A stretch of DNA of 64,000 bases from Blastococcus sp. DSM 46786 (GTDB lineage: Bacteria > Actinomycetota > Actinomycetes > Mycobacteriales > Geodermatophilaceae). The stretch covers positions 124,001 to 188,000 of the forward strand of contig NZ_FOAO01000003.1 of assembly GCF_900109665.1 (NCBI RefSeq), written 5' to 3'. The position numbers were made by a program, and so were the translations under genes. Shown here piece by piece: positions 36,201 through 44,129 of the stretch. Each line of letters starts with the position of its first letter. Position 1 is the stretch's first letter. The notes beneath the pieces are model-generated. The model made no database searches. It saw nothing but the letters and a program-made list of their open reading frames with translations, and had not been told where the DNA came from.

Positions 36201-36489
36201 CCTGCTGGTCCCCGGCGGGGCGACCCCGCGCAAGCACCGGGTGGTGCGCCCCGACCCCGGCACCGGCGCGCCGGTGCGCCTCCCGTTCGTCAGCGCCGAC
36301 CGGCGTGACCCCGCCTACCTGCGGCTCGATCCCGGCGGCGACCTCCGGATCCTGACCGGCGCGTCCGACGGCGGGGAGATGGGCGTGTTCAACGGAGCAC
36401 GGCTGGGCGAGCTGTGCTCGGGGCTGGCGCTCCGGCTGGCCGAGCACACACCCGCAGGGCTGCACACCGGCGTCGTCCTGCGGGACTGA
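33211..36489 (+). CDS. Tail-I-like wedge protein with a long beta-rich C-terminal extension
   Basis: A 1092-residue protein. The first 230 residues fit the P2 tail protein I family: FLEVMAAPLAAVRQSIEELY, then ASIGLDLVF, RRDLRAAMARRRRKGTPAML and LLEEMGRAL-like helices. The remaining 860 residues are beta-rich. The last 250 (RLTVLRSALTSVDLAQPG, VEVTDSILDPG, GDSILAGEVTARELFRG) are regular short repeats of a right-handed beta-helix, as in fibre-tip or receptor-binding folds. It probably closes the baseplate and carries a host-contact module (inference). The ATG overlaps the previous stop by 4 nt. The size is about twice that of usual tail-I proteins. Confidence 0.8.
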   Translation: MTDYPYDPDSLRRTAELLLAHVPEFHRRADRAAQAADPPRRGELAVFLEVMAAPLAAVRQSIEELYGDLFVDTAGEDVLPTLAASIGLDLVFRDAGANRRDLRAAMARRRRKGTPAMLEEMGRALVDRQVTTREGWRAVLVAQDLDLLRPERTTPDLRSVLLPERLPGSGPVPARMVDPRPVTARTGHAHPRHLVHLAFLSRLHPLLAAACSRLPDGPGDLRFAFDAANDWRWLRVRATGTDDRPGTDRVPEGPFAAAPGDWHGRDGRFTVRFTGLPAAARHRRVLRSARRVPADRSVLAGPVTIEVLETDGDRTSGPVELELLAVPGTPVPDETAAVSCARLVLDAGGGQQTAAGGGVPDDAVALVRLRPQAPAVSRTLGESVVAITGATGNAHRAPGDPELAVSGYRRGALLVRVPAMRLDGPRWFYVGADGSLHDAEEPGGAGLRRPLEVTGGTRRLPPRSVVSKPVGPAFPEAPETAERAPFAPALIAPGAAPVPVHGLRVLEPAGGGGALPGSRHCALVLTLTYAAAGRVFEPMLRLAWQGDDPRAARWEPLDARARPAGSAAGRLAELVDSLRTGRNDVALAMRFECEVRSAVLTPGEMAVTAVDGRAVLVHLPELVADAGPVAAWPRGPAPLTAQSEPVQVGADGSTWVAGTNRLRRRALGAEVPLLGPVAVRRREVRWRRLCAWRNETATEHLDPTPPGRLDVDPRFGLFSVAASEPPVGHPEGPVPPPPPVTVDVQVGSTMEVGALPVDRDRLLNRPPRRPTRLVCASGHLGRGTPPDWLGLPLHRRLSDALAAVDTGGAAVETIRLVDSAYYAQETLIWPATPSVVVVEAAAGARPVVEIVASAPGAAAYERLELVGVALLPAPGAPVDVVLPPAQRVELAFVSVLDADLSLTVRLAEAAGTERLTVLRSALTSVDLAQPGEVEVTDSILDPGKVSRSALTAPEAHLTMVRSTVVGRLRLGQVDAGDSILAGEVTARELFRGCIRYSLLVPGGATPRKHRVVRPDPGTGAPVRLPFVSADRRDPAYLRLDPGGDLRILTGASDGGEMGVFNGARLGELCSGLALRLAEHTPAGLHTGVVLRD

Positions 36490-36511
36490 CGGCGAGGACC
36501 AGGGAGAGGGC

Positions 36512-39500
36512 ATGGAAGGCGATTTCTCCAGGGGCCACCGCCCCGACGGCAAGCGCGGCCGTCGCTACCGCCGCGTTCTGGTCGACCAGGGTGCTCCGCT
36601 GCTCGACAGCGACGTCGCGGCCCTCGTCGAGGCAGGCGAGGAACTGGTGCGCGAGGCCGTAACCCATGGCTCGTGCCCGGCTGGTTCTCCCGACCTCGGC
36701 TTCCTGGTGACCCCCGGTGAGCTCCTCGCGATGTTCGGACCGGTCCACGGTGCCGGAACCGTGGCCGCGGCCCCCGCCGTGGCGGTCCGCGACTTCTCCC
36801 GCCGGCTCCTCGGCGTCCTGCCCGGCCTGCGCGTCACCGGCGTCGGCGGCTCGGTCACCGTCCCGCTCCGGCGGACGCTGGCCGCGGGCACTCCAGTCCG
36901 CGCGTGGCTGCGTGCCGACGGCGGCGCGACCGCCACCATCGACGGCACCCCGGTCGCCGTTCCGCCGGGCGCCGACTACACCGCCGTCGACGTCCCCGCC
37001 TCCGGCAACTCGCTCGTGTTCGAGCCCGACCCCGCCGGCCCCTACTGGGTGGGCATGGTGGAGACCAGGGCGCCGGCGGAATCCGGCGCGCGGTGCCACT
37101 GGGCGGCGGGGGAGTACCAGATCGGCGGCGTGATCGCCCGGACCGCGGGCGCGGAGTGGCCCGGACTCTCGGACCCGGCCGGGAGCGACATGGTCGCCGC
37201 CTCCCCGGCCGACCCGGGCACCCGCTACCTGGCGTACCTGGAGCTCTCCGAGCGGCACATCACGGGGATCGAGGACCCCGGCATCGTCGAGCAGGCGCTG
37301 GGCGGTGCCGAGACGGCCAGCCGCAGCAGCGTCCTGGCGCAGGTGAAGCTCGCCCGGGTGACCGGGACCCCCGACGCCGCCGTCCTGGCCGCCGCCGTCG
37401 CCGCCCCGGTGCTGCCCGGCGGCACCGTGCGCCTGGGCGTGGCCGCCGCCGCGGGCGCCACCGACCCGTGCGACCCGCCGGTGCCGGGCGGGTACACCGG
37501 TCCGAACAACCGGCTCTACCGGCTCGCGGTCCACAGCGTGAGCGCGTCCGACGACGGGCCGACCGTGTTCAAGTGGTCCCGCGACAACGGGTCGGAGCTC
37601 CACCCGGTCGCCTTCCCCGACCATCCGGCGCCCACCGATCCCGTCGACAGCCTCGTCGTCGACGCCGGTCTCGCGCTGCGGGACGGCGACCTGGTGGAGC
37701 TCCGATCGGAAGCCTCCGACCTCGGTGACGCCCGCCCCGGCAGCGTGGACCCGGCCGGCTTCCGGCGCCCGGTGCGGTCTGAGGGCCTGCTGCTGCGCCT
37801 GTCCGGCGGTGAGCAGGTGGATGGGGCACACCGGGTCTTCACCTTCCGCGATCCGTTCACCGAGGCACCGGTCGCGACGATCGACCCGGCGCCCTTCGGG
37901 GAGGTCGGGCTGAAGATCCGGCGCTGGTCCGGTCTCGTCGTGCGCACGGGCGCCGGGCGGAAGACCCTGGACCTGGAGCGCGGCATCCGGGCCGAGATCG
38001 ACGGCGACTTCGAGCCCGGCAGCTGGTGGCAGTACGAGGCGCGTCCCGCCGCCGACAACGCCAACGGCCCGGCGGTGCTCACCCCCCACGGCCCGGAGCG
38101 GCTGTTCGCGCCGCTGGCTCTCCTGGAGACGGCACCGGCCGGCGAGCCGATGCGGCTGGTGGCCTGGCTGGACACCCGCTACCGCCGGCTCTGCGACGAC
38201 GAGGCCGATGCCATCGCCTACGACGGGGACCGCGCCGGAACGGCCGCGGACAGCGTGCAGGAGGCGCTCGACGAGCTCTTCCTCCGGGTGTCCGAGGGCT
38301 GCGGCGAACTCACCGTGCACGAGGGCGTCGAGATCCAGGACGTCGTCGACGAGATCCCGCCCGGCGGCTCGGCCCGCATCTGCCTGCACGCCGGGGTCCG
38401 CGATCTCCGGACTCCTGTCCGGGTGGCGGGCAAGGGCGACCTGGAGGTGGTCGGGCTGGGTGGCGCGACCCTGCTGCGCACGACCGGCCGGCAGGTGTTC
38501 GAGTTCACCGGCTGCGGATCGGTGGTCCTGCGCGACGTCGCGATCGAGGTCGGCGGCGTGGCCGGCGACGTCCTCTCCTTCACCGACTGCGCGACGGTGG
38601 AGGTCGACCGACTGCGCATCCAGGCCATGACCGGAGTGGAAGAAGGCTCCGCGGTCATCCGCAGCCGGGCCACCCAGCCTGGTCTCTCCCGCGAGGTGAC
38701 GGTCACCGGCACCCGGATGGTGCTGGACCACGGGGACACCGGCATCCTGCTCATCGACCCGGTCCGCACCACAGTGCGCGGCAACGTCATCGCCGTCCGC
38801 GAGGCCTCGTTCGACCTGCGGACGGCCGTGGCCGAGCGGTCGGTGGCCGCTGCCGTCGGCAACGTGTTGATAGACCGGCTCGATTTCCACGAGGACCGAG
38901 CCTTCGACTTCGTGGGCGGCTCGGTGGTCTCCATCCCGGTGCCCGGGCTGGAGGGGACGACGACCCGCCACGCGTTCGTGTTCAGCCCTTCGTCCTGGGG
39001 CCGCTCGGTCTTCTCGATCACCACCGACGTTCGGTTGTCGGATGCTGACTGGCAGCTCCTCGTGGACGCGAACCCGCCGCCGGAGGGGCAGCAGACGACC
39101 GCGGCCAGGATGCGGGCCTTCGTGCGGCGTTTCCGGTCGGACCTCGCGCGCGCCGTCCTCGGGGTCCAGCCGGAGACCGACGTCACCGTCCCCGGTGACG
39201 TGCGGCCGGCGTTCGACCGGCTCGCGGCGCTCCTCACGGCGTCCAACCGGAGCGTCACCGGCGCGGCGGGCATCGTCGTCGCGCTCAACGGCTCGGCCTT
39301 CCGCAACCCGGGCAACCGGACCCGGCTCAGCCGCCTGTTCCCGCAGGGGATGGGAGAGACGGTGACCGTGGCGGACAACGACGTCCGCGGCTTCCGGCAG
39401 GGCATCCGGATCGGCGCGGGAGGGCGGAAGAGGTCGGCGAACGTGCACGTGGCGCACTCCGTGGACGTCACCGGCAACCACGTCGAGCTCCGCGTGCCGA

Positions 39501-39823
39501 TGCAGGCCCGCCAACGGCACGGGATCTTCGTGGGGGGTGCGCTGACCGTCCGCGTGGTGGGGAACCGGGTGGAGGACCTGGCCTTCGAACCGGGGGCACA
39601 GGTCGAGCGTCCGCCGCTGCCGGTGGTCGACTGCGACGGTCTGCGACTCTGGGGTCACTACGGCCCCCTCGTCCAGGTACGGGAGAACCTCGCCTACGGC
39701 GTGACGGTCGGGGTCCGCTTCACCGACACGGCCCCGCCCCCCGCCGCGGGCCCGCACGACGCGCGGACGGTCGCGGACAACGCCTACGTGGGCCCCGGCA
39801 CCCCGCTGATCGCCACGCCATGA
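36512..39823 (+). CDS. DUF6519-type beta-helix protein, putative CIS fibre/baseplate rim protein
   Basis: An 1103-residue protein. The N-terminus MEGDFSRG and YRRVLVDQGAPLLDSD is the DUF6519 signature (GDFTR...YRRVLxQQGRVxLDxD). NNRLYRLAVHS and FKWSRDNGSE at about 330-360 are its second conserved block. From about 610 onward, irregular repeats (LRTTGRQVFEFTGCGSVVLR, VTVTGTRMVLDHGDTGILLI, ETVTVADNDVRGFRQGIRIG, HVAHSVDVTGNHVELRV) form a right-handed parallel beta-helix like pectate-lyase or tailspike folds. It is the last gene of the CIS structural operon, 22 nt after the previous stop. A host-binding fibre or an activity on polysaccharide is plausible; no catalytic residues are identified. Confidence 0.8.
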   Translation: MEGDFSRGHRPDGKRGRRYRRVLVDQGAPLLDSDVAALVEAGEELVREAVTHGSCPAGSPDLGFLVTPGELLAMFGPVHGAGTVAAAPAVAVRDFSRRLLGVLPGLRVTGVGGSVTVPLRRTLAAGTPVRAWLRADGGATATIDGTPVAVPPGADYTAVDVPASGNSLVFEPDPAGPYWVGMVETRAPAESGARCHWAAGEYQIGGVIARTAGAEWPGLSDPAGSDMVAASPADPGTRYLAYLELSERHITGIEDPGIVEQALGGAETASRSSVLAQVKLARVTGTPDAAVLAAAVAAPVLPGGTVRLGVAAAAGATDPCDPPVPGGYTGPNNRLYRLAVHSVSASDDGPTVFKWSRDNGSELHPVAFPDHPAPTDPVDSLVVDAGLALRDGDLVELRSEASDLGDARPGSVDPAGFRRPVRSEGLLLRLSGGEQVDGAHRVFTFRDPFTEAPVATIDPAPFGEVGLKIRRWSGLVVRTGAGRKTLDLERGIRAEIDGDFEPGSWWQYEARPAADNANGPAVLTPHGPERLFAPLALLETAPAGEPMRLVAWLDTRYRRLCDDEADAIAYDGDRAGTAADSVQEALDELFLRVSEGCGELTVHEGVEIQDVVDEIPPGGSARICLHAGVRDLRTPVRVAGKGDLEVVGLGGATLLRTTGRQVFEFTGCGSVVLRDVAIEVGGVAGDVLSFTDCATVEVDRLRIQAMTGVEEGSAVIRSRATQPGLSREVTVTGTRMVLDHGDTGILLIDPVRTTVRGNVIAVREASFDLRTAVAERSVAAAVGNVLIDRLDFHEDRAFDFVGGSVVSIPVPGLEGTTTRHAFVFSPSSWGRSVFSITTDVRLSDADWQLLVDANPPPEGQQTTAARMRAFVRRFRSDLARAVLGVQPETDVTVPGDVRPAFDRLAALLTASNRSVTGAAGIVVALNGSAFRNPGNRTRLSRLFPQGMGETVTVADNDVRGFRQGIRIGAGGRKRSANVHVAHSVDVTGNHVELRVPMQARQRHGIFVGGALTVRVVGNRVEDLAFEPGAQVERPPLPVVDCDGLRLWGHYGPLVQVRENLAYGVTVGVRFTDTAPPPAAGPHDARTVADNAYVGPGTPLIATP

Positions 39824-39859
39824 ACCGTGCTCCCCGGCCTGGTCCGGCGCTAGGATCGG

Positions 39860-39895
39860 AGACCTCTGCACGAGCGCGAGCGACTGCAGAGGTCT
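39860..39895. terminator. Perfect 11-bp hairpin after the CIS structural operon
   Basis: AGACCTCTGCA (39860-39870) pairs perfectly with TGCAGAGGTCT (39885-39895) around a 14-nt loop, ending in a short T run. The hexamer TAGGAT at 39851-39856 directly before it fits a -10, so this could also be the 5' end of a transcript. A terminator for the 23-kb operon is the simpler reading. Confidence 0.55.
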
Positions 39896-39932
39896 TTCCG
39901 GTCGGCTTCTGCCGTGGGGTTCGAGTCCCCGA

Positions 39933-39958
39933 GAGAGGGCGCCCTCGGGCGCCCTCTC
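39933..39958. terminator. Second perfect 11-bp hairpin before the DUF4157 gene
   Basis: GAGAGGGCGCC (39933-39943) pairs with GGCGCCCTCTC (39948-39958) around a CTCG loop. No U run follows. It lies 16 nt before the GTG at 39975, so it may act on the leader of the effector gene (attenuation or ribosome-site masking) as well as terminate transcription. Confidence 0.5.
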
Positions 39959-39974
39959 GCCTCGTCCGGGGGCG

Positions 39975-42900
39975 GTGGGCGCGGTGAGCCCGGTACCCGC
40001 CACGCGCATCCCGACGGCGGGCGTACCGGTTCCGGCCCCCGCTGTGGTGGTCCCGGCCGCTCCGCAGATCGACGTGGAGAGCGGCCCGAGCCTCGCCCGG
40101 TTGCGGGCGGGGCTGGGCGGTGGTGCTCCGCTCCCCGCAGGCACCCGGCGGCGGATGGAGGAGGGGTTCGGCCGCTCGTTCGGCCAGGTGCGGGTGCACA
40201 CCGACGCCCTCGCCGACGACGCCGCCCGACGGCTGGGGGCCGAGGCGTTCACCACCGGCTGGGACATCGGCTTCGCGTCCGGCCGGTACCGGCCGCAGAC
40301 CACGGCCGGTGACCGGCTGCTCGCCCACGAGCTCGCACACGTCGCGCAGCAGGGCGGCTCCGGTGGCGCGGTGCGGGCCAGCAGCCCCCTCTCGGGCCCA
40401 GGCTACGGCGCCGAGGCCGAGGCCGACCGGGCCGCCGACGCGGTGCTGGCCGGCCGGCGGGTCCGTCCGACGGCCGGTGGCCTGTCCCTCAGCGGCCGGA
40501 TCCTGCGTCGCGCGCGGGGCGGGGCGCTGCTGGAGCGGCCGCGCGCTGGCATCAGCGGGTTGCGGTCCGCCCTGCCCGGCCCGGCGCCGGTGCCCGCCGC
40601 CGTCCTCACCTCCACGGTCAGTCCGGCCGGCGGCCGGCTGACCGGCGTCGTCCGGCCGACCGGCCCCGGCCAGGTGGCGCCCAGCGTGAAGACGCCGGAC
40701 GAGGCGCAGGTCGCGGCCGGGCCGAGCACCGCGACCGGGCCGAGCCCGGCGACCGTGATGATCGCCGGGGCTCCCGCGGGCGGAGCGGAGGACGCCCACG
40801 GAGCCGCGCCCGGCGAGATCGGCCGGGGCCGGGAGCGGCCCGGCGGCGCGCCGCCCGGGGACCAGCCGGCCGAGCCGGCGGCTGCCGTGGAGGAGGCCCG
40901 ATCGACCGGTCCGGGACCGGGCCGTACCCGGCGGTTCGGCCGGGTGCCCGGCGACCGCGGCGCGGCCGCGGCACGGGCCGCCCGGCGGCGCCTCCGGGTA
41001 CGCGCCGCGGCGGTCCAGCGTCACGAAGGAGCGCAGCGGCGCATCAAGGCCGCCCGCGCGGCCGCCGAGCCCCCCGTCACCGCGGCCGAGGCCGCCGGGA
41101 AGCGCCGGACGGCGCAGGCGCTGCGGGACGTGCCCGTTCCACCACCGGACACCGCCGGCGCGCAGCAGCGGGCCGCCGCCGCCGTCGTGGCACCGGCGAC
41201 GATCGAGGACCTGGAGAACTTCGCCGGACCGGCCGGTGCCGGGGACCGCGGCCGGATGGCCGAGTCGGTGGCCGCGGAGGCCCGCGCCCAGACCGCCGGG
41301 GTGCAGCGGACGCTGTCGGCGGTGAGCGCGCCGCCCTTGGGACCGGCACCGCCCGAGCCCGTACCGCAGCCCGAACCGCTGGCCCCGGGGCGGACCGCCG
41401 CCCCCGATCTGGCCGCCGCGACACCACCGCCGGTGCCCGAGGAGAGCCTGGACGCCGGCGAGTTCCGGGCCGACGCCGAGGAGGCACTGGGCCGGTACGA
41501 CGTGGACGACGTCACCCTCGCCCGGGCCGACGAGGGGCCGCTACGGGCGATCGGTGACGACAAGGAGCGGCTGGATGAAGCGGTGTCGAACGCCGCCGGC
41601 CGGGTGCGGGGGCAGGAGGCGGCGGCCCTCGGGGGAGCGGGCAGCCGGCTGGCCACGCTCGAGTCCGACGCGACCGGCGGGATGACGGCGGTCCGCGAGC
41701 GGGCCCAGCGAGGGGTCGGCGCCGAACAGGACACCAGGAGGAGGAGGGAGGAGACCGGCGCGGAGTCGGTCGTGGCGCGGATCCACCGGATCTACTCGAC
41801 CGCGGAGCAGGCGGTGACGGCGCGGCTGGCCACCCTGCAGACCGACGCCGTGACGCGGTTCCGCACCGAGCAGGCCGAGCGGATCGAGGCCTTCGCCACC
41901 GGGGTGCGCACCGACCTCGCCGCGTTCAAGCGCCGCCGCTACTCGGGGCTGGGCAGGGTCCGGCGCATCCGCGACTGGGCGCTGTCGATCAACTCCCTCG
42001 AGGAGGTGAAGGCGCTCTACCGGCGGCACCGGGAGGAGTACACCCGCGGCGTCGACCAGCTCCTGGCCGGTATCCGGTCCGATGTCGACCGCACGGTTCG
42101 CGAGTGCCAGGCCGCCCTGGCCACGGCCCGTGAGCAGATGGACGAACTGGAGCGGAACAGCCGGACGACGCTGGACGCCGAGGCCCGTGCCGCCATCGCC
42201 CGCGCCCGGCGCGAGTTCGGCGCCATGGAGGGCCGGATCGCCGCCACCGCCGTGGCCACCTCGACCGCGCTGGAGCGGGAACGCGAGCAGGCCGTCGTCG
42301 CCATGGACCGCGCCCTGGAGGAGATCCGGGCGGAGAACGCCGGCCTGGTCGACCGGATCGCGGCCGCCATCCAGGCGATCGCCGAGGCGCTGGGCAGGTT
42401 CTTCTCGCTCATGACGCGGGTCACCGTGATGGGGGTGGGCGCATTCGTCGGCGCCGCGGGCTCCCAGGCCCGGGAGGGGGTCGAGCGGCATCTGTGGGAC
42501 CAGCTGAAGGAGGCGTTCACCCAGTGGCTGTTCATGAAGCTGCCCGCGTTGCAGCTGCTGCTGGCGCTCCCGGCCGACTGGTCCGCGATGCTCGTCGCCC
42601 TCGGGACCTCGATGACGACTCTGTTCGCCGAGGAGCTGCCGGCCCTGCTGCCGGTCATCGGCGCCGCCGCGATGCTGTGGCTCGCGATGTCGCTGCTCAC
42701 CAGACTCATCCCTGGCGTCGGCGCCATCATGGCGGTCATCGACGCCGTCCGCGCCGCGTGGGCGCTGGTGCAGTCGCTGTTCTCCGCGGCCCAGGCGTTC
42801 TACGAATTCCTGGTGAAGGTGGCCGACCGGGGCAACGGCGCGGTGGCCTTCGCCCGGGCGCTGGCCTTCGGGATCGTCGCCGCGGTCGACGCGATCTTGA

Positions 42901-44102
42901 CGTTCCTGGGTGTCGACCGGCTGATCCGCCGGGTGGCGGGCGCCGTCGCCCGTCCCTTCGGCCGCATGGTGCAGCGCGTCCAGGGCCGGTACCGCGGCCA
43001 GCGGGCGGCGCGGCGCCGCGAGGCCCCGGCGGGGGCCGATCCCCGCGCCCGCCGTCGGGACGACGACGGGGACGAGGTGCCCGCGGCCGCCCGCCGCCGG
43101 GCCGCCGAGCCCCGGCAGCGCGCCGAGAAGTCCCGCGCCCGCGAGGACCGGGACCGGCGGCGTCGCGAGCAGGTGCAGCGACGGTTCGACACCGGGATCG
43201 CCGCGGTGCGACGGGGGCTGGCCCGGAACCAGGCGGACGAGTACGTACCCGTCGCCCGGCACCGGCTGTGGCTGACGGCGCTCCGTCTCCGCTACCGGTT
43301 CACCACCCTCGAGCTCCGGCCCCAGGCCGGCGGCCGCTGGGTCATCGACGCGCGGATGAACCCCCGCGCGCTGGTGGACGACTCCACGAAGATCGTCGAC
43401 CCGGACCGGATCAGCCCGCTGTGGCCGGTGGGGATCCGCGATCCCAAGGACCGCGGGTTCCGGCCGTCCCGGAGGTCGGGGAACATCCGCCTTCGCGCGT
43501 GGGAACTGGCCCGGCCGGACGCCGTCACGTGGATGTGGCTGCTGCGCGGCGGCGGCTCGTGGCGGCCGGAGAACGTCAACCAGGTCGGCCGGGAGGGCGA
43601 GGAGGCCGCCCGCCGTGAGCTGGAGCGGAACAAGGAGGACTTCATCCGGGGTGTCGAGCCGCGGGCGGCGAACGCCCCCGGTTTCGACGTGGGTGGGCTG
43701 GGCCGGTTGCCCGGGTCCAGCGAGGACCGGCTGTTCATCGGGGAGGCAAAGGCCACGCGCGCCGGGGGGCGGACCGCCTTCGGTGCCGAGAAGTTCACCG
43801 CGGTCACCACGAACCTCGGCGAGAGCCTCGACGAGATGCGCAGCACCCTCCGCGGGCAAGGGGGGATCGCCGGGACCCGCGCGGTCCGCAGGATGAACTC
43901 GGCGCTGCGCGACGGGCGCGTGACGTTCACCATCTTCCTGGTGAACGAGGCCCGGCTCTGGGCACCGCAGCGCGCGTTGATCGCGAGGCGGATCCGTCGG
44001 CACCTCACCCGCTACCTCACCACCACCCTCCGGATGAGCCCTGCGGGCGCCCGCAGGGCGGTGCGGTCCGTGACGATCGAGGTCGTGGACATCAGCAGCT
44101 GA
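39975..44102 (+). CDS. Predicted CIS cargo toxin: DUF4157 + coiled coil + membrane-active region + PD-(D/E)XK-like nuclease
   Basis: A 1375-residue modular protein. Residues about 35-130 are DUF4157 (GFGRSFGQVRVHTDALA, LLAHELAHVAQQ with zinc ligands His118, Glu119, His122), the domain that marks cargo of extracellular-type injection systems. Residues 340-480 are Ala/Pro/Arg-rich and 490-800 are coiled coil. Residues 805-975 hold several hydrophobic segments (PALLPVIGAAAMLWLAMSLL and others), usual in such effectors. The C-terminal 180 residues carry GREGEEAA (Glu1207/1209/1210), PGFDVGG (Asp1238) and GEAKA (Glu1257, Lys1259). This spacing is that of a PD-(D/E)XK nuclease. The start is GTG at 39975 or 39984. 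It follows two hairpins, so expression may be set apart from the structural operon. Confidence 0.85.
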   Translation: MGAVSPVPATRIPTAGVPVPAPAVVVPAAPQIDVESGPSLARLRAGLGGGAPLPAGTRRRMEEGFGRSFGQVRVHTDALADDAARRLGAEAFTTGWDIGFASGRYRPQTTAGDRLLAHELAHVAQQGGSGGAVRASSPLSGPGYGAEAEADRAADAVLAGRRVRPTAGGLSLSGRILRRARGGALLERPRAGISGLRSALPGPAPVPAAVLTSTVSPAGGRLTGVVRPTGPGQVAPSVKTPDEAQVAAGPSTATGPSPATVMIAGAPAGGAEDAHGAAPGEIGRGRERPGGAPPGDQPAEPAAAVEEARSTGPGPGRTRRFGRVPGDRGAAAARAARRRLRVRAAAVQRHEGAQRRIKAARAAAEPPVTAAEAAGKRRTAQALRDVPVPPPDTAGAQQRAAAAVVAPATIEDLENFAGPAGAGDRGRMAESVAAEARAQTAGVQRTLSAVSAPPLGPAPPEPVPQPEPLAPGRTAAPDLAAATPPPVPEESLDAGEFRADAEEALGRYDVDDVTLARADEGPLRAIGDDKERLDEAVSNAAGRVRGQEAAALGGAGSRLATLESDATGGMTAVRERAQRGVGAEQDTRRRREETGAESVVARIHRIYSTAEQAVTARLATLQTDAVTRFRTEQAERIEAFATGVRTDLAAFKRRRYSGLGRVRRIRDWALSINSLEEVKALYRRHREEYTRGVDQLLAGIRSDVDRTVRECQAALATAREQMDELERNSRTTLDAEARAAIARARREFGAMEGRIAATAVATSTALEREREQAVVAMDRALEEIRAENAGLVDRIAAAIQAIAEALGRFFSLMTRVTVMGVGAFVGAAGSQAREGVERHLWDQLKEAFTQWLFMKLPALQLLLALPADWSAMLVALGTSMTTLFAEELPALLPVIGAAAMLWLAMSLLTRLIPGVGAIMAVIDAVRAAWALVQSLFSAAQAFYEFLVKVADRGNGAVAFARALAFGIVAAVDAILTFLGVDRLIRRVAGAVARPFGRMVQRVQGRYRGQRAARRREAPAGADPRARRRDDDGDEVPAAARRRAAEPRQRAEKSRAREDRDRRRREQVQRRFDTGIAAVRRGLARNQADEYVPVARHRLWLTALRLRYRFTTLELRPQAGGRWVIDARMNPRALVDDSTKIVDPDRISPLWPVGIRDPKDRGFRPSRRSGNIRLRAWELARPDAVTWMWLLRGGGSWRPENVNQVGREGEEAARRELERNKEDFIRGVEPRAANAPGFDVGGLGRLPGSSEDRLFIGEAKATRAGGRTAFGAEKFTAVTTNLGESLDEMRSTLRGQGGIAGTRAVRRMNSALRDGRVTFTIFLVNEARLWAPQRALIARRIRRHLTRYLTTTLRMSPAGARRAVRSVTIEVVDISS

Positions 44103-44129
44103 GCCGGCGACGGCAGGAGGAGGCACCCC

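Noticed and set aside
39907-39940. GGGGTTCGAGTCCCC looks like a tRNA T-arm
   Set aside because: No matching acceptor, D-arm or anticodon stem can be folded around it. It lies between two independent hairpins.
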